DNA of 64,000 nucleotides, taken from Vitreoscilla massiliensis. Its GTDB lineage: Bacteria > Pseudomonadota > Gammaproteobacteria > Burkholderiales > Neisseriaceae. This document shows, in pieces, positions 16,250 to 25,590 of the stretch. How positions within the stretch are numbered: the stretch's first letter is position 1; every line of letters starts with the position of its first letter. The stretch lies in the NCBI RefSeq assembly GCF_001457815.1, contig NZ_LN898220.1, positions 248,001 to 312,000 of the forward strand, in the 5' to 3' direction. The notes beneath the pieces are model-generated. The model was not told the DNA's origin. It saw only the letters and a list, made by a program, of their open reading frames with translations, and made no database searches. Position numbers and translations under genes: made by a program.

Positions 16250-17230
16250 ATGAAAGCACCTGTACGTGTTGCTGTAACCGGCGCAGCTGGTCAAATTGGT
16301 TATGCCTTATTGTTCCGCATCGCAAGCGGCGAAATGTTAGGCAAAGACCAACCTGTTATTTTGCAATTATTGGATTTGCCACAAGCGCAAAATGCCGTTA
16401 AAGGCGTGATGATGGAATTGCAAGACTGTGCATTCCCATTGTTGGCAGGCATGGTTGCGACTGACGACCCAGAAGTGGCCTTCAAAGATGCACAAGTTGC
16501 CATCTTGGTAGGTGCTCGCCCACGTTCAAAAGGCATGGAACGTGCCGATTTGTTGGCAGCCAATGCTGAAATCTTTACCGTTCAAGGCGCAGCTTTGAAC
16601 AAAGTGGCTGACCGCGGCGTGAAAGTATTGGTAGTAGGCAACCCTGCTAACACCAATGCTTACATCGCGATGAAATCTGCTCCAGATTTAAATCCTAAAA
16701 ACTTCACTGCCATGTTGCGCTTAGACCACAACCGTGCCTTGAGCCAAATTGCCGAAAAAACCGGCAAAGCCGTTGGCGACATCCAAAAATTGTGTGTTTG
16801 GGGTAACCACAGCCCTTCTATGTACGCTGACTACCGTTTTGCTACCATCAATGGCGAAAACGTTAAAGACTTGATCAATGATCAAGACTGGAACGCCAAC
16901 GTATTCTTGCCTACAGTAGGCAAACGTGGCGCCGCCATCATCGAAGCCCGTGGCTTGTCTTCTGCTGCTTCTGCTGCCAATGCTGCCATCGACCACATCC
17001 ACGACTGGTGGTTGGGTACTGACGGTGCTTGGGTGACCATGGGCATTCCTTCAGATGGCTCTTACGGCATCCCAGAAGGCACCATGTTCGGCTTCCCAGT
17101 GACTTGTGCTAACGGTGAATACCAAATCGTTGAAGGCTTGGAAATCGACGCATTCAGCCAAGAACGCATCAATATCACTTTGGCCGAATTGGAAGAAGAA
17201 AAAGCTGGCGTGGCTCATTTGTTGAAATAA
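16250..17230 (+). CDS. mdh: Malate dehydrogenase (NAD)
   Basis: 326 residues from MKAPVRVAVTGAAGQIGYAL. The NAD-binding GAAGQIGY is at the N-terminus, RPRSKGMERADLL belongs to the substrate loop, and WGNHSPSMYAD carries the catalytic histidine. GGAGATAGAA directly before 16250 fixes the start over an in-frame ATG at 16238. It interconverts malate and oxaloacetate. It is divergent from the GntR gene and completes the oxidative TCA set of the cluster; Neisseria proper relies on a membrane malate:quinone oxidoreductase instead. Confidence 0.97.
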   Translation: MKAPVRVAVTGAAGQIGYALLFRIASGEMLGKDQPVILQLLDLPQAQNAVKGVMMELQDCAFPLLAGMVATDDPEVAFKDAQVAILVGARPRSKGMERADLLAANAEIFTVQGAALNKVADRGVKVLVVGNPANTNAYIAMKSAPDLNPKNFTAMLRLDHNRALSQIAEKTGKAVGDIQKLCVWGNHSPSMYADYRFATINGENVKDLINDQDWNANVFLPTVGKRGAAIIEARGLSSAASAANAAIDHIHDWWLGTDGAWVTMGIPSDGSYGIPEGTMFGFPVTCANGEYQIVEGLEIDAFSQERINITLAELEEEKAGVAHLLK

Positions 17231-17243
17231 GTTCGCAAGTTTG

Positions 17244-17272
17244 AAAAAAGCCGCTCATTGAGCGGCTTTTTT
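17244..17272 (+). terminator. Intrinsic terminator after mdh
   Basis: 13-bp stem AAAAAAGCCGCTC / GAGCGGCTTTTTT with loop ATT, 14 bases past the mdh stop, with a T-run. Its A/T arms make it usable in both directions, also for the convergent gene at 17284. Confidence 0.9.
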
Positions 17273-17283
17273 ATTATGCTAAA

Positions 17284-17715
17284 TTACTCACAGTTGATAT
17301 AGTCACGTGGCATGCCATTATCCTTGGCAGCAATCTCGCCAGGTTTTTGACAGACCATCACGTATGAAAAACGTTCACCTATCAATTTATTGGTATCGTA
17401 GTCTGTGGATATTTTGATTGTTTTCAAGGTTTCACTCTGCACTCCGAATGAAAATCTAAAACAACCTTTACTGTGATGTTTAAATACAAATTCTTTCCAC
17501 CCCACCGTCTTATTCTCTGGACAGCTGATGGAAGGATACTGACTCAAATTAATTTGTACACCCTCCACATCACCAATCATCTTTCTGACACCTGGTTTAC
17601 CTTTAATTTCTTCTAAAACCGCATTTCTTAATTGTAAATATTGATAGCCACAATATGCTGCATAAACAAATGCGGCCAGTAACACAAAATTGATTATCCC
17701 CCGTAAACTCATCAT
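17284..17715 (-). CDS. Membrane-anchored protein, unknown
   Basis: 143 residues with one N-terminal membrane segment (about 5-25), then a soluble domain with four cysteines that could form disulfides in the periplasm. It overlaps the stop of the upstream methyltransferase gene (ATGATGA), so it is translated with it. Two consecutive ATGs (17715, 17712) are possible starts behind a run of Gs. I do not recognise a family. Confidence 0.65.
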   Translation of the reverse strand: MMSLRGIINFVLLAAFVYAAYCGYQYLQLRNAVLEEIKGKPGVRKMIGDVEGVQINLSQYPSISCPENKTVGWKEFVFKHHSKGCFRFSFGVQSETLKTIKISTDYDTNKLIGERFSYVMVCQKPGEIAAKDNGMPRDYINCE

Positions 17716-18857
17716 TCCCCCCTATTTGATCCCTGTACCATCTTAAATATAAACAAACGACAATCCAATTTGCCGTTAAACAATGGAACTTTGCGGGCTG
17801 GTTTTAAACGCAAACCACCAGGCAAACCCATGTCGGCACTGATTAAAGCCACTTGCCAGCCATGAAACTGTTGTTTCAGGACGCCTCCCAATTGTGGATA
17901 AAATCCGCGCAAAAAATGCTCATCTTCTAAGCGTATTCCATACGGTGGATTGGACACCACCACCCCTGTTGCCGCCGCTGCAGTCGCCTTGGTCACATCT
18001 TGTACTTTAAATGCCAACACATCATCCACACCGGCTTGATGTGCATTCCCTAAGGCAGCCTTGATGACCTGTCTGTCCACATCAGCGGCCTGTAAACTGG
18101 CCACTGGGGCAATGACTTCGGCCAAAGCTTGTTGTTTGATTTTTGACCACACCTCGGCTTGAAACCCTTGTAACTTTTCAAAGCCAAAACGACGATACAA
18201 ACCCGGTGCTTGGTGTTTGGCAATTAAAGCTGCCTCAATGGCAATGGTGCCACTGCCGCACATCGGGTCAATAAATGCTTGGCTGCCATCGTAACCTGCC
18301 AACATCAACAAACCTGCAGCCAAATTTTCGCGCAACGGCGCTTCACCGGTTTCATCGCGGTAGCCACGCTTGAACAAGGCTTCGCCACTGGTGTCTAGCA
18401 TGATGCGTGCCTGTGTGCCTTCTACAAAGGCGTGGATGCGCACATCGGGAAACATTTTATCGACGCTAGGGCGTTTGCCGCAGGCTTCACGGAACACATC
18501 ACACACCGCATCTTTGATTTTCAAACCCAAGATATCGATGCGTTTAAACGGTGTGCGTTTGCCGGTAACATTCATTTTAATGCTGTCATTCACCTCAAAC
18601 CAATCGCTCCACACCACTTTTCTCGCCAATTGGTACATCTGGTCTTCACGCGCGCACACGCCACGTATCAACTCAATCAATACCCGCGAAGCGACGCGAG
18701 AACGCAAGTTGATTTGGTACACTTGCTCCCAACTTCCCACGCAATCCACGCCGCCATCGACAGCGCGTATCTGTTGCAATGCCAAGGCATTCAACTCACC
18801 AACCAAAACCTCTTCCAAACCACGTGGACACGTAATAAAAATTTTAAGTGCAGCCAT
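17712..18857 (-). CDS. THUMP-domain rRNA methyltransferase (RlmL/YpsC-like)
   Basis: 381 residues. An N-terminal ferredoxin-like plus THUMP region (about 1-150) is followed by a Rossmann methyltransferase domain with DPMCGSGTIAIEAALIA (SAM site) and NPPYGIRL (catalytic motif IV typical for N2-guanine or N6-adenine methylation). It matches RlmL N-terminal halves and Neisseria single-domain homologues; the second RlmK half of E. coli RlmKL is absent. The ATG at 18857 is preferred to a TTG at 18875. It probably makes m2G in 23S rRNA; this is by homology. A DUS copy lies inside at 18084-18096. Confidence 0.85.
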   Translation of the reverse strand: MAALKIFITCPRGLEEVLVGELNALALQQIRAVDGGVDCVGSWEQVYQINLRSRVASRVLIELIRGVCAREDQMYQLARKVVWSDWFEVNDSIKMNVTGKRTPFKRIDILGLKIKDAVCDVFREACGKRPSVDKMFPDVRIHAFVEGTQARIMLDTSGEALFKRGYRDETGEAPLRENLAAGLLMLAGYDGSQAFIDPMCGSGTIAIEAALIAKHQAPGLYRRFGFEKLQGFQAEVWSKIKQQALAEVIAPVASLQAADVDRQVIKAALGNAHQAGVDDVLAFKVQDVTKATAAAATGVVVSNPPYGIRLEDEHFLRGFYPQLGGVLKQQFHGWQVALISADMGLPGGLRLKPARKVPLFNGKLDCRLFIFKMVQGSNRGE

Positions 18858-18905
18858 AACCAAACTTTGTGACAAAATAGCGCTTTATTGTAACTGAATC
18901 ACACC

Positions 18906-19970
18906 ATGTCATTGGAATCATTTGCGCCAAATTTGCCACTTTCGCACTTTTCTCACACATTAATCACTTGGCAGCAACAATGTGGCCGCCACAACCTGCC
19001 TTGGCAACAAACCGATGCGTATTTGGTATGGGTGTCAGAAATCATGTTGCAGCAAACCCAAGTCAGCACGGTTTTGGACTATTACCTCAGATTCATTGCC
19101 CGCTTTCCGAATGTGCAAGCCTTGGCCGATGCGCCCATAGACGATGTCACCGCCTTGTGGGCCGGCTTGGGCTATTACAGCCGCGCGCGCAATTTGCACC
19201 ATGCAGCGCAACAAGTGCGCGATGATTTTGGCGGCGTGTTTCCCAGCCAACGTCAGCAATTAGAGACCTTAAAAGGTGTGGGACGCAGCACCGCCGCCGC
19301 CATTGCCGCGTTTGCGTTTCAAGAACGTGAGACCATACTCGATGGCAATGTCAAACGGGTGTTGTGCCGCTTGTTTGCGCTGTATGGCAATCCGCAAGAC
19401 AAGGCGTTTGAAAACAGTTTGTGGAACTTGGCCGAGCAATTATTGCCTGCAGCGCCTGCAGACATGCCCAGTTATACCCAAGGCTTGATGGATTTGGGCG
19501 CCACTGTGTGCACACGCAGCAAACCCAAATGTGAGGTTTGCCCAATGCAAACATTGTGTTTGGCACATGAGCGTGGTTTAACTGCCGAATTACCCGTCAA
19601 AAAGACCAGTGTTAAAGTCAAACAAATGCCAGTTTATTGGTTGTGCGTCATCGACCATCAGCAACGCATCTTATTGGAAAAGCGGCCTGTAAGCGGCATT
19701 TGGAGCCAATTGTATTGCCCTCCAATGGTAGAGGTAGAAACATGGTCCACATGGCTGGCCGAACGCGGCATAGGCGCGGCAGCCCTAAACTACCTAGACC
19801 CCATCACCCACAAACTCACCCACCGCGCCATGAGCATCACCATCGCTATCGCTCGCAGCAACAGCGATATTGCAGTCACGGAAACCGGCCAGTTTTATGC
19901 CTTACAGGCCGCATTAAGCCTTGGTTTACCCAAACCTTTACAGAATATTTTGCCACAATTATTAACCTAA
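18906..19970 (+). CDS. mutY: A/G-specific adenine DNA glycosylase
   Basis: 354 residues. The helix-hairpin-helix LKGVGRSTAAAIAAFAF, catalytic Glu in SEIMLQQTQV, catalytic Asp in ILDGNVKRVL and the 4Fe-4S loop C-x6-C-x2-C-x5-C (CTRSKPKCEVCPMQTLC) are all present. A NUDIX-like C-terminal domain recognises 8-oxoguanine. It removes adenine mispaired with 8-oxoG and works with MutM, which lies 15 kb away. Two DUS copies lie inside the gene (19680-19692 and 19902-19912), which encode parts of the protein without disrupting it. Confidence 0.96.
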   Translation: MSLESFAPNLPLSHFSHTLITWQQQCGRHNLPWQQTDAYLVWVSEIMLQQTQVSTVLDYYLRFIARFPNVQALADAPIDDVTALWAGLGYYSRARNLHHAAQQVRDDFGGVFPSQRQQLETLKGVGRSTAAAIAAFAFQERETILDGNVKRVLCRLFALYGNPQDKAFENSLWNLAEQLLPAAPADMPSYTQGLMDLGATVCTRSKPKCEVCPMQTLCLAHERGLTAELPVKKTSVKVKQMPVYWLCVIDHQQRILLEKRPVSGIWSQLYCPPMVEVETWSTWLAERGIGAAALNYLDPITHKLTHRAMSITIAIARSNSDIAVTETGQFYALQAALSLGLPKPLQNILPQLLT

Positions 19971-20059
19971 TTTAACCGATTCCAACTATTAGTTCTTTTA
20001 GATGCAATACTTAAGCAATAACGAAACTCAGTTATGCCAAAATCATATAAAGTTTGCGG

Positions 20060-20065
20060 TATAAT
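20060..20065 (+). promoter_or_regulatory. -10 element upstream of relA
   Basis: TATAAT preceded by TGCGG (close to an extended -10), about 50 bases before the relA start. No convincing -35 hexamer is seen at normal spacing. Confidence 0.4.
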
Positions 20066-20113
20066 GCTGTTCGAGCTTTCCGAATACAGTATTTTCCAGA
20101 ACATGGAGCAGAG

Positions 20114-22327
20114 ATGGTATCCCTCACCCGAGTCAATTCACCAGAACAAACGCTGACTCCGCAACAGTGGCTGGGGCATTTCAGTAACAAGTTCTCTGGT
20201 GAGGATTTGGACTTACTGAAAGGCGCTTTGGAATTGGCGCAAGAGTATTATCCTGCCGATGCCAAAACCCAAATGGGCGAACCCATGCTGTCGCATGTCT
20301 TGAGTGCGACGTACTTCGTCGATGAAATGCACATATTCGCCGATGCCTTGGCCGCCACCGTCTTATCCGCTTTACCGGTTTACTGCAAAAACTGGCAAGA
20401 GCTTACCATCCAAAAATGCAATGCCAACATCGCGCGCTTGGTCGAAGGCATAGACCAAGTACAAAAGCTGACCAAATTCGCCAACATCGAAAAAATCAAT
20501 ACACCTGAAGAACATCAGCAACAAGCCGAATCCATGCGCAAAATGCTGATTGCGATGGTGTCGGACATTCGCGTGGTGTTAATCAAATTGGCCATGCGCA
20601 CGCGCACCATGCACTTCATGGCCAGCATCCCCGACAGCGATTTGAAACGCGAAATCGCCAAAGAAACCTTGGACATTTTCGCACCCTTGGCCAACCGTTT
20701 GGGCGTGTGGCAATTGAAATGGTTGCTGGAAGACTTGGGCTTTCGCTACCAAAACCCCGAAGCCTATAGCCGCATCGCCAAGCTGTTGGATGAAAAGCGC
20801 ACCGAGCGCATGGAATACATCAACAATGTGGTTGGCATCATCGAGCGCGAATTAGAGCGCCTGAACATCCACTGCGAGGTGGCTGGTCGCCCCAAACACA
20901 TTTACTCCATCTACAAAAAAATGACCAAGAAAAAGCTCGATTTTTCTGGTCTGTACGACATACGCGCGGTGCGGGTCTTGGTCGACACCGTCCCGCAATG
21001 CTATACCACCCTCGGCATCATCCACAGCATGTGGCAACCGATACCGGGCGAGTTTGACGACTACATCGCTCACCCCAAATCCAATGATTACCAAAGTCTG
21101 CATACCGTCGTTGTCGGTCCCAAAGACAAAGGGGTGGAAATCCAAATCCGCACCTTCGACATGCATCAATTTGCTGAGTTTGGCGTGGCGGCGCACTGGC
21201 GTTACAAAGAAGGCGGCGAAGGCGACAAGGCTTACGAGCAAAAAATCTCGTGGCTCAGACAATTATTGGAATGGCGCGAAAACGTTGCCGACAATGACAA
21301 GGCCGACAATTTGGCCGAAGCCTTCCAAACCGAATTGTTCAACGACACCATTTATGTGCTTACCCCGCACGGCAAAGTCTTGTCTTTGCCCGTGGGCGCG
21401 ACGCCAATAGATTTTGCCTACGCCGTGCACACCGATTTGGGTCACCGCTGCCGTGGCGCCAAAGTTAACGGTCAAATCGTGCCTTTGTCGACGCCACTGG
21501 AAAACGGCCAACGTGTGGAAATCATCACCGTCAAAGAAGGCCATCCATCGGTCAACTGGTTGCTGGATGGTTGGGTAAAATCATCCAAAGCCACCAGCAA
21601 AATCCGCGCTTACATCCGCGCACAAAACTCGGAAGCGGTGCGGGAAAATGGCCGCACGATTTTGGACAAGCAATTGAACAAATTGTCGATGCGTCCGAAT
21701 TTGCAGCATTTGTGTGAGGCCTTGGGCTATACCAAGCTGGATGATTTGTATCTGGCCTTGGGTCATGGCGAAGTCACGCCGCGCACCATCAGCAATGCCG
21801 CCACCCAATTGATGCGGCCTGAAGAAACCACCACCGAGTTTACCGAAGCCAATATCGTGCGCAAAAGCCGCGCCCAAACCGATAAAAGCGGTGTATTGGT
21901 CGATGGCGAAGGCGGCTTGCTCACCTTCTTGGCCAAATGCTGTAAACCCGCGCCACCAGACGCGATTGCCGGCTTTGTTACCAAAGGCCGCGGCATTTCC
22001 GTGCACCGACAAAACTGCGCCGCCTACCAAAACTTGGCGCAAATGAACCCAGACAAAATCGTGTCCACACAATGGAGCGAACTCAAATCTGGGCAAGTGT
22101 TCCCCATCGACATCGAAATCACCGCCCGCGACCGCAATGGCTTGCTGCGCGATGTTTCCGAAGCGTTCTCGCGTAACAAACTTAACGTCATCGGTGTGAA
22201 CACCATCACCAAAGACGCGTTGGCGACCATGCGCTTTACCGTGGAAATCAAGCAAGTAGAAGAATTGCCACGGGTGATGAGCAACCTCAGCGATGTCAAA
22301 GGTGTGTACACCGTCAACCGTTTGTAA
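20114..22327 (+). CDS. relA: GTP pyrophosphokinase RelA
   Basis: 737 residues. The N-terminal HD hydrolase domain is degenerate: the usual His-Asp pair is missing around SALPVYCKN. The synthetase domain carries EFDDYIAHPKSNDYQS, where the ExDD motif marks a synthesis-only enzyme. TGS (FAYAVHTDLGHRCRGAKVNG), zinc-finger-like and ACT domains follow. GGAG upstream fixes the start at 20114. It makes (p)ppGpp on stalled ribosomes. In Neisseria the sibling sRNAs that act on TCA genes are reported to respond to RelA, which is of interest given the RNA pair at 61.7 kb. Confidence 0.95.
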   Translation: MVSLTRVNSPEQTLTPQQWLGHFSNKFSGEDLDLLKGALELAQEYYPADAKTQMGEPMLSHVLSATYFVDEMHIFADALAATVLSALPVYCKNWQELTIQKCNANIARLVEGIDQVQKLTKFANIEKINTPEEHQQQAESMRKMLIAMVSDIRVVLIKLAMRTRTMHFMASIPDSDLKREIAKETLDIFAPLANRLGVWQLKWLLEDLGFRYQNPEAYSRIAKLLDEKRTERMEYINNVVGIIERELERLNIHCEVAGRPKHIYSIYKKMTKKKLDFSGLYDIRAVRVLVDTVPQCYTTLGIIHSMWQPIPGEFDDYIAHPKSNDYQSLHTVVVGPKDKGVEIQIRTFDMHQFAEFGVAAHWRYKEGGEGDKAYEQKISWLRQLLEWRENVADNDKADNLAEAFQTELFNDTIYVLTPHGKVLSLPVGATPIDFAYAVHTDLGHRCRGAKVNGQIVPLSTPLENGQRVEIITVKEGHPSVNWLLDGWVKSSKATSKIRAYIRAQNSEAVRENGRTILDKQLNKLSMRPNLQHLCEALGYTKLDDLYLALGHGEVTPRTISNAATQLMRPEETTTEFTEANIVRKSRAQTDKSGVLVDGEGGLLTFLAKCCKPAPPDAIAGFVTKGRGISVHRQNCAAYQNLAQMNPDKIVSTQWSELKSGQVFPIDIEITARDRNGLLRDVSEAFSRNKLNVIGVNTITKDALATMRFTVEIKQVEELPRVMSNLSDVKGVYTVNRL

Positions 22328-22346
22328 GTTTGCGCTGGTAGATAAA

Positions 22347-22379
22347 AAAGCGGCCTGTAAATCCATTACAGGCCGCTTT
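22347..22379 (+). terminator. Inverted DUS pair after relA
   Basis: AAAGCGGCCTGTAA and TTACAGGCCGCTTT around a 5-base loop, between the convergent relA and uspA genes. It likely terminates both. Confidence 0.75.
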
Positions 22380-22405
22380 CATCTTTATATAAAACCGATT
22401 AAGAC

Positions 22406-22882
22406 TTATTCGTCGTCTTCCACATCTTCATCGGTGCCGCGAATGATGAGTAAAGGCAAAGTGGTTTGGCGCATCACGGTTTCGGCGAAACTGCCCATTA
22501 ACAAGTGCATCAAGCCGGTGCGGCCGTGGGTGCCCAATACCAACAAGTCGGCATTGTTCGTACCCGCGTAGTCCACCAATTGTTGCGCCATGTCACGTGC
22601 GCCTTTCACCGATACGGTGATGTGGCGTTGGATGTCGGTCGCGCCCAAAGACTTGGCCAAGGCTTCGGCTTTGTTCAACACATTTTCGGCATTGGCCAAA
22701 GCGGTGGCTTCATAACTGTCTTCTTGCAAAAATTCTGGAGCCAAAGCCATGTATTCGGTTGGGTTGGCAATGTTCACCAAAGTGATTTTGCTGGCAGACT
22801 TGTCGGCAATTTCAACTGCATGGCGCAAAGCTTTCAGGGAAGTATTGCTGCCGTCGATGGCAACCACCAAGTGTTTGTACAT
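22406..22882 (-). CDS. Universal stress protein UspA family
   Basis: 158 residues of one Usp domain. The N-terminal VVAIDGSNTSLKAL and the C-terminal ATP-binding loop GTHGRTGLMHLLMGSFAETVMRQ (G-2x-G-9x-G-S/T) mark it as a nucleotide-binding Usp. AAGGAG precedes the ATG. It is convergent with relA. An acidic tail (about the last 10 residues) is extra relative to many family members. Its specific stress role cannot be read from the sequence. Confidence 0.93.
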   Translation of the reverse strand: MYKHLVVAIDGSNTSLKALRHAVEIADKSASKITLVNIANPTEYMALAPEFLQEDSYEATALANAENVLNKAEALAKSLGATDIQRHITVSVKGARDMAQQLVDYAGTNNADLLVLGTHGRTGLMHLLMGSFAETVMRQTTLPLLIIRGTDEDVEDDE

Positions 22883-23020
22883 AATCGACTCCTTTTTGAC
22901 GCGTGTGACTTGATTAAGAAATGGGTTGTGCGTTTCAACTACAGTATAATCACAACTTAATGCACTACCTAGTTACATTGCATGAAATTTACCGTTTATT
23001 TGACTTGGCTTAACTGATTG

Positions 23021-23797
23021 ATGGATACAGAACAAAACTCCAATCGCCGCTTCGGTGGCATAGAACGCTTATACGGCACACCGGCTTGGCACAAGCTCCA
23101 ACAAGCACATGTAAGCGTCGTTGGCGTCGGCGGCGTTGGCTCTTGGGTGGTGGAAGCATTGGCGCGTTCTGGCGTTGGTCGCATTACCTTAATCGACTTG
23201 GACAATGTGGCCGAATCTAATGTCAATCGCCAATTGCCCGCCATCACACCTTTGTTTGGCATGCCCAAAGTCGATGCCTTAAAACAGCGCGTCTACGACA
23301 TCAATCCGGCCTGTAAAGTCGAAACCATTGAAGATTTTGTCGACGAAGACAATATCGCCACTTTGTTTGCCGAGCGCGTGGACTTTGTCGTCGATGCCAT
23401 AGACCAAGTGCGGGTCAAAGCGGCGATGGCGGCGTGGTTTGTGCGTCATAAACAGCCGTTTGTGGTGTCTGGAGCGGCCGGTGGTCAACGCCATCCCGAG
23501 CACATCCGCGTGGCCGATTTAAGCCAAGTGAAAAACGACAAATTGTTGTCTAACCTGCGCTATACCTTGCGCAAACGCCACGGCTTTAGCCGCGATACCG
23601 ATAAAAAAATGAAAGTTGCCTGCGTGTATTCGCTGGAAACCGTAATGCCGCCACAAAACGGCGATGCCTGCGAGGTCAGCGGTTTACAAGGCCTGTCTTG
23701 CGCCGGCTATGGCGCCAGCATGTTGGTTACCGCCACCGTCGGCCTGCACTGCGCTCATGCCGCCATCGAACACATTGTGAATGCCCAGCATGACTGA
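23021..23797 (+). CDS. tcdA: tRNA threonylcarbamoyladenosine dehydratase
   Basis: 258 residues of the ThiF/E1-like family. The adenylation site is VGVGGVGSWVVEALARSG, followed by DLDNVAESNVNRQ, and the CxxC-free C-terminal part with GDACEVSGLQGLSCAGYG agrees with TcdA (CsdL). It dehydrates t6A37 in tRNA to the cyclic form using ATP. The ATG at 23021 is preferred over a TTG one codon earlier. Its end overlaps scpA by eight bases. Confidence 0.92.
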   Translation: MDTEQNSNRRFGGIERLYGTPAWHKLQQAHVSVVGVGGVGSWVVEALARSGVGRITLIDLDNVAESNVNRQLPAITPLFGMPKVDALKQRVYDINPACKVETIEDFVDEDNIATLFAERVDFVVDAIDQVRVKAAMAAWFVRHKQPFVVSGAAGGQRHPEHIRVADLSQVKNDKLLSNLRYTLRKRHGFSRDTDKKMKVACVYSLETVMPPQNGDACEVSGLQGLSCAGYGASMLVTATVGLHCAHAAIEHIVNAQHD

Positions 23798-24623
23798 GGG
23801 CACAGATTTGGAATTGGCCTTACAACCTGAGCCAGCCGTGGCATGGGTGTTTGGTCAGCCGGTGGCCGACATCCCCAAAGACTTGTTCATTCCGCCCGAG
23901 GCCTTGCAAGTCATCTTGCAGAATTTTGAAGGGCCGCTGGATTTGCTGCTGTATTTGATCCGCAAGCAAAATTTGGACATCTTAGACATCCCGATTGCCA
24001 AGATTACCGAGCAGTATTTGAGCTATATTGCCCAATTGGACAGCGCCCATTTTGATTTGGCGGCCGAGTATTTGCTGATGGCGGCGGTGCTGATTGAAAT
24101 CAAATCGCGCTTATTACTGCCACAAGTCAAAGCCGTGGACGAGGAAGAGGAAATCGACCCACGCCAAGAATTGGCGCAACGATTACTTGCGTATGAACAA
24201 ATGCGTTTGGCGGCGATGCGCTTGGACGAATTGCCGCAAGCGGGACGCGATTTTGCTTGGGCGGTATTGCATGTGGAAATGGACATTCCGAAAGCCTTGC
24301 CCCATGTCGATATCAGTGATTTGAAGCAAGCATGGTTGGCGATTTTATCGCGCGCCAAAAACCATGCCCAACACCAAGTGGTGCAAGATGCCATCTCCGT
24401 GCGTGCGCAAATGTCGCATGTGTTGCGCAGTTTGAAGCTGTCAGGCTCATGCCGTTTCAGCGCCTTGTTTAACGAGCAACAATCGGTGCCGCTGTTAGTC
24501 GTGAATTTCATCGCCATGCTAGAATTAATCAAAGAAGGTCTGATTTACGTACAACAACAGGCCGCTTTTGCCGATATCGACATCCACCTTGCCCAACACC
24601 ACAGCGAAGAAAGCTTGCCATGA
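23790..24623 (+). CDS. scpA: Segregation and condensation protein A
   Basis: 277 residues. The kleisin N-terminal domain contains FEGPLDLLLYLIRKQNLDILDIPIAKITEQYL, the hallmark of ScpA, followed by AAEYLLMAAVLIEIKSRLLLP and an acidic linker. A C-terminal winged-helix region follows. It bridges SMC heads with ScpB. The start at 23790 overlaps the tcdA stop. No scpB follows in the window, so the partner is encoded elsewhere. Confidence 0.93.
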   Translation: MTEGTDLELALQPEPAVAWVFGQPVADIPKDLFIPPEALQVILQNFEGPLDLLLYLIRKQNLDILDIPIAKITEQYLSYIAQLDSAHFDLAAEYLLMAAVLIEIKSRLLLPQVKAVDEEEEIDPRQELAQRLLAYEQMRLAAMRLDELPQAGRDFAWAVLHVEMDIPKALPHVDISDLKQAWLAILSRAKNHAQHQVVQDAISVRAQMSHVLRSLKLSGSCRFSALFNEQQSVPLLVVNFIAMLELIKEGLIYVQQQAAFADIDIHLAQHHSEESLP

Positions 24624-25084
24624 CCGATGCTGTCAATGCCAAAGTCTACTCGACTTTAAGCCACCATTATTTGCAATTGCCCCACTGCTTGGCCTTAGGT
24701 CTGCGTTTTGAACACGCCGACAACCGCAGCCAAACCTTAAGCGTAGACTGGCGCGACGATGTGCTTGGCAACCACGACACCCAAGTCTTGCACGGCGGCG
24801 TGATCACCACTTTGGTCGATGTGTCGTCTGCCACCGCCGTGGCCGCGCACCTGCCCGATTTTGAAACCTTGGCCACGCTCGACATGCGCATAGACTATTT
24901 GCATGCCGCCACACCGCATCAGCGCGTCTACGCCACCTCCGATTGCTATCGCTTAAGCGGCCAAGTCGCGTTTGTGCGCACCGTGTGTTACCACGAAAAC
25001 GACAGCGACAATCCCATTGCCTTGGGCACCGCCACTTTTATGCGCAGCCCCATTCCTGCTCACTTAAAGGAGTTGATCAAATGA
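24620..25084 (+). CDS. Hotdog-fold acyl-CoA thioesterase (PaaI-like), copy 1
   Basis: 154 residues. The hotdog motif QVLHGGVITTLVDVSSATAVAA includes the catalytic-region HGG and an Asp on the central helix. It overlaps scpA by four bases (ATGA) and is overlapped in the same way by a second thioesterase gene. The substrate is not predictable from sequence. Confidence 0.85.
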   Translation: MTDAVNAKVYSTLSHHYLQLPHCLALGLRFEHADNRSQTLSVDWRDDVLGNHDTQVLHGGVITTLVDVSSATAVAAHLPDFETLATLDMRIDYLHAATPHQRVYATSDCYRLSGQVAFVRTVCYHENDSDNPIALGTATFMRSPIPAHLKELIK

Positions 25085-25506
25085 GTGCTTACCAACTCCA
25101 CCCCGTGCTCACCCAAAAAGCCCATACCGCCATGCCTTATACCCAGTTCATCGGCTTGGAAGTGTGGCTGAACAACCAAGGCACACCACTGTTTCACGTA
25201 CCTTACAAAGCTGACAACATCGGCAATACGTTTTTGCCCGCCTTACACGGTGGCATGATAGGCGGCTTTATCGAAAGCGCGGCCACGCTGTTTTTGAAAC
25301 AACACAGTGGCCTCGACCAATTCGCCAAAATCATCGACTTCTCGATAGAATACCTGCGCTCAGGCCATCCCGAATCGATGTTCGCCGCCTGCACCCTTAC
25401 CCGCCAAGGCAGCCGCATCGCCCATTTGTCGGTAGAAGTGTGGCAAAAAGACCGCGAGCGCCCGATTGCTGTGGGCCGTGTGCACTGTTTGATGCCAGCG
25501 GCTTAG
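25081..25506 (+). CDS. Hotdog-fold thioesterase family protein, copy 2
   Basis: 141 residues from MSAYQLHPVLTQKAHT, starting with ATGA across the stop of copy 1. The motif is PALHGGMIGGFIESAATLFL: HGG is kept but the helix carries Glu-Ser instead of the Asp seen in copy 1. Tandem unequal copies suggest a heteromer with one altered subunit, or two substrate ranges. An inverted DUS pair lies downstream. Confidence 0.8.
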   Translation: MSAYQLHPVLTQKAHTAMPYTQFIGLEVWLNNQGTPLFHVPYKADNIGNTFLPALHGGMIGGFIESAATLFLKQHSGLDQFAKIIDFSIEYLRSGHPESMFAACTLTRQGSRIAHLSVEVWQKDRERPIAVGRVHCLMPAA

Positions 25507-25532
25507 TATTGCCGTTTTGAGTTATTCCTTGT

Positions 25533-25569
25533 TTTACAGGCCGCTTGTATGGCATAAGCGGCCTGTAAA
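25533..25569. repeat. Inverted DUS pair after the thioesterases
   Basis: TTTACAGGCCGCTT and AAGCGGCCTGTAAA in the opposite order (reverse word first) with a 9-base loop. No T-run follows, so termination is less sure. Confidence 0.65.
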
Positions 25570-25590
25570 CTTATTTGGAAAGAGTTCGCG

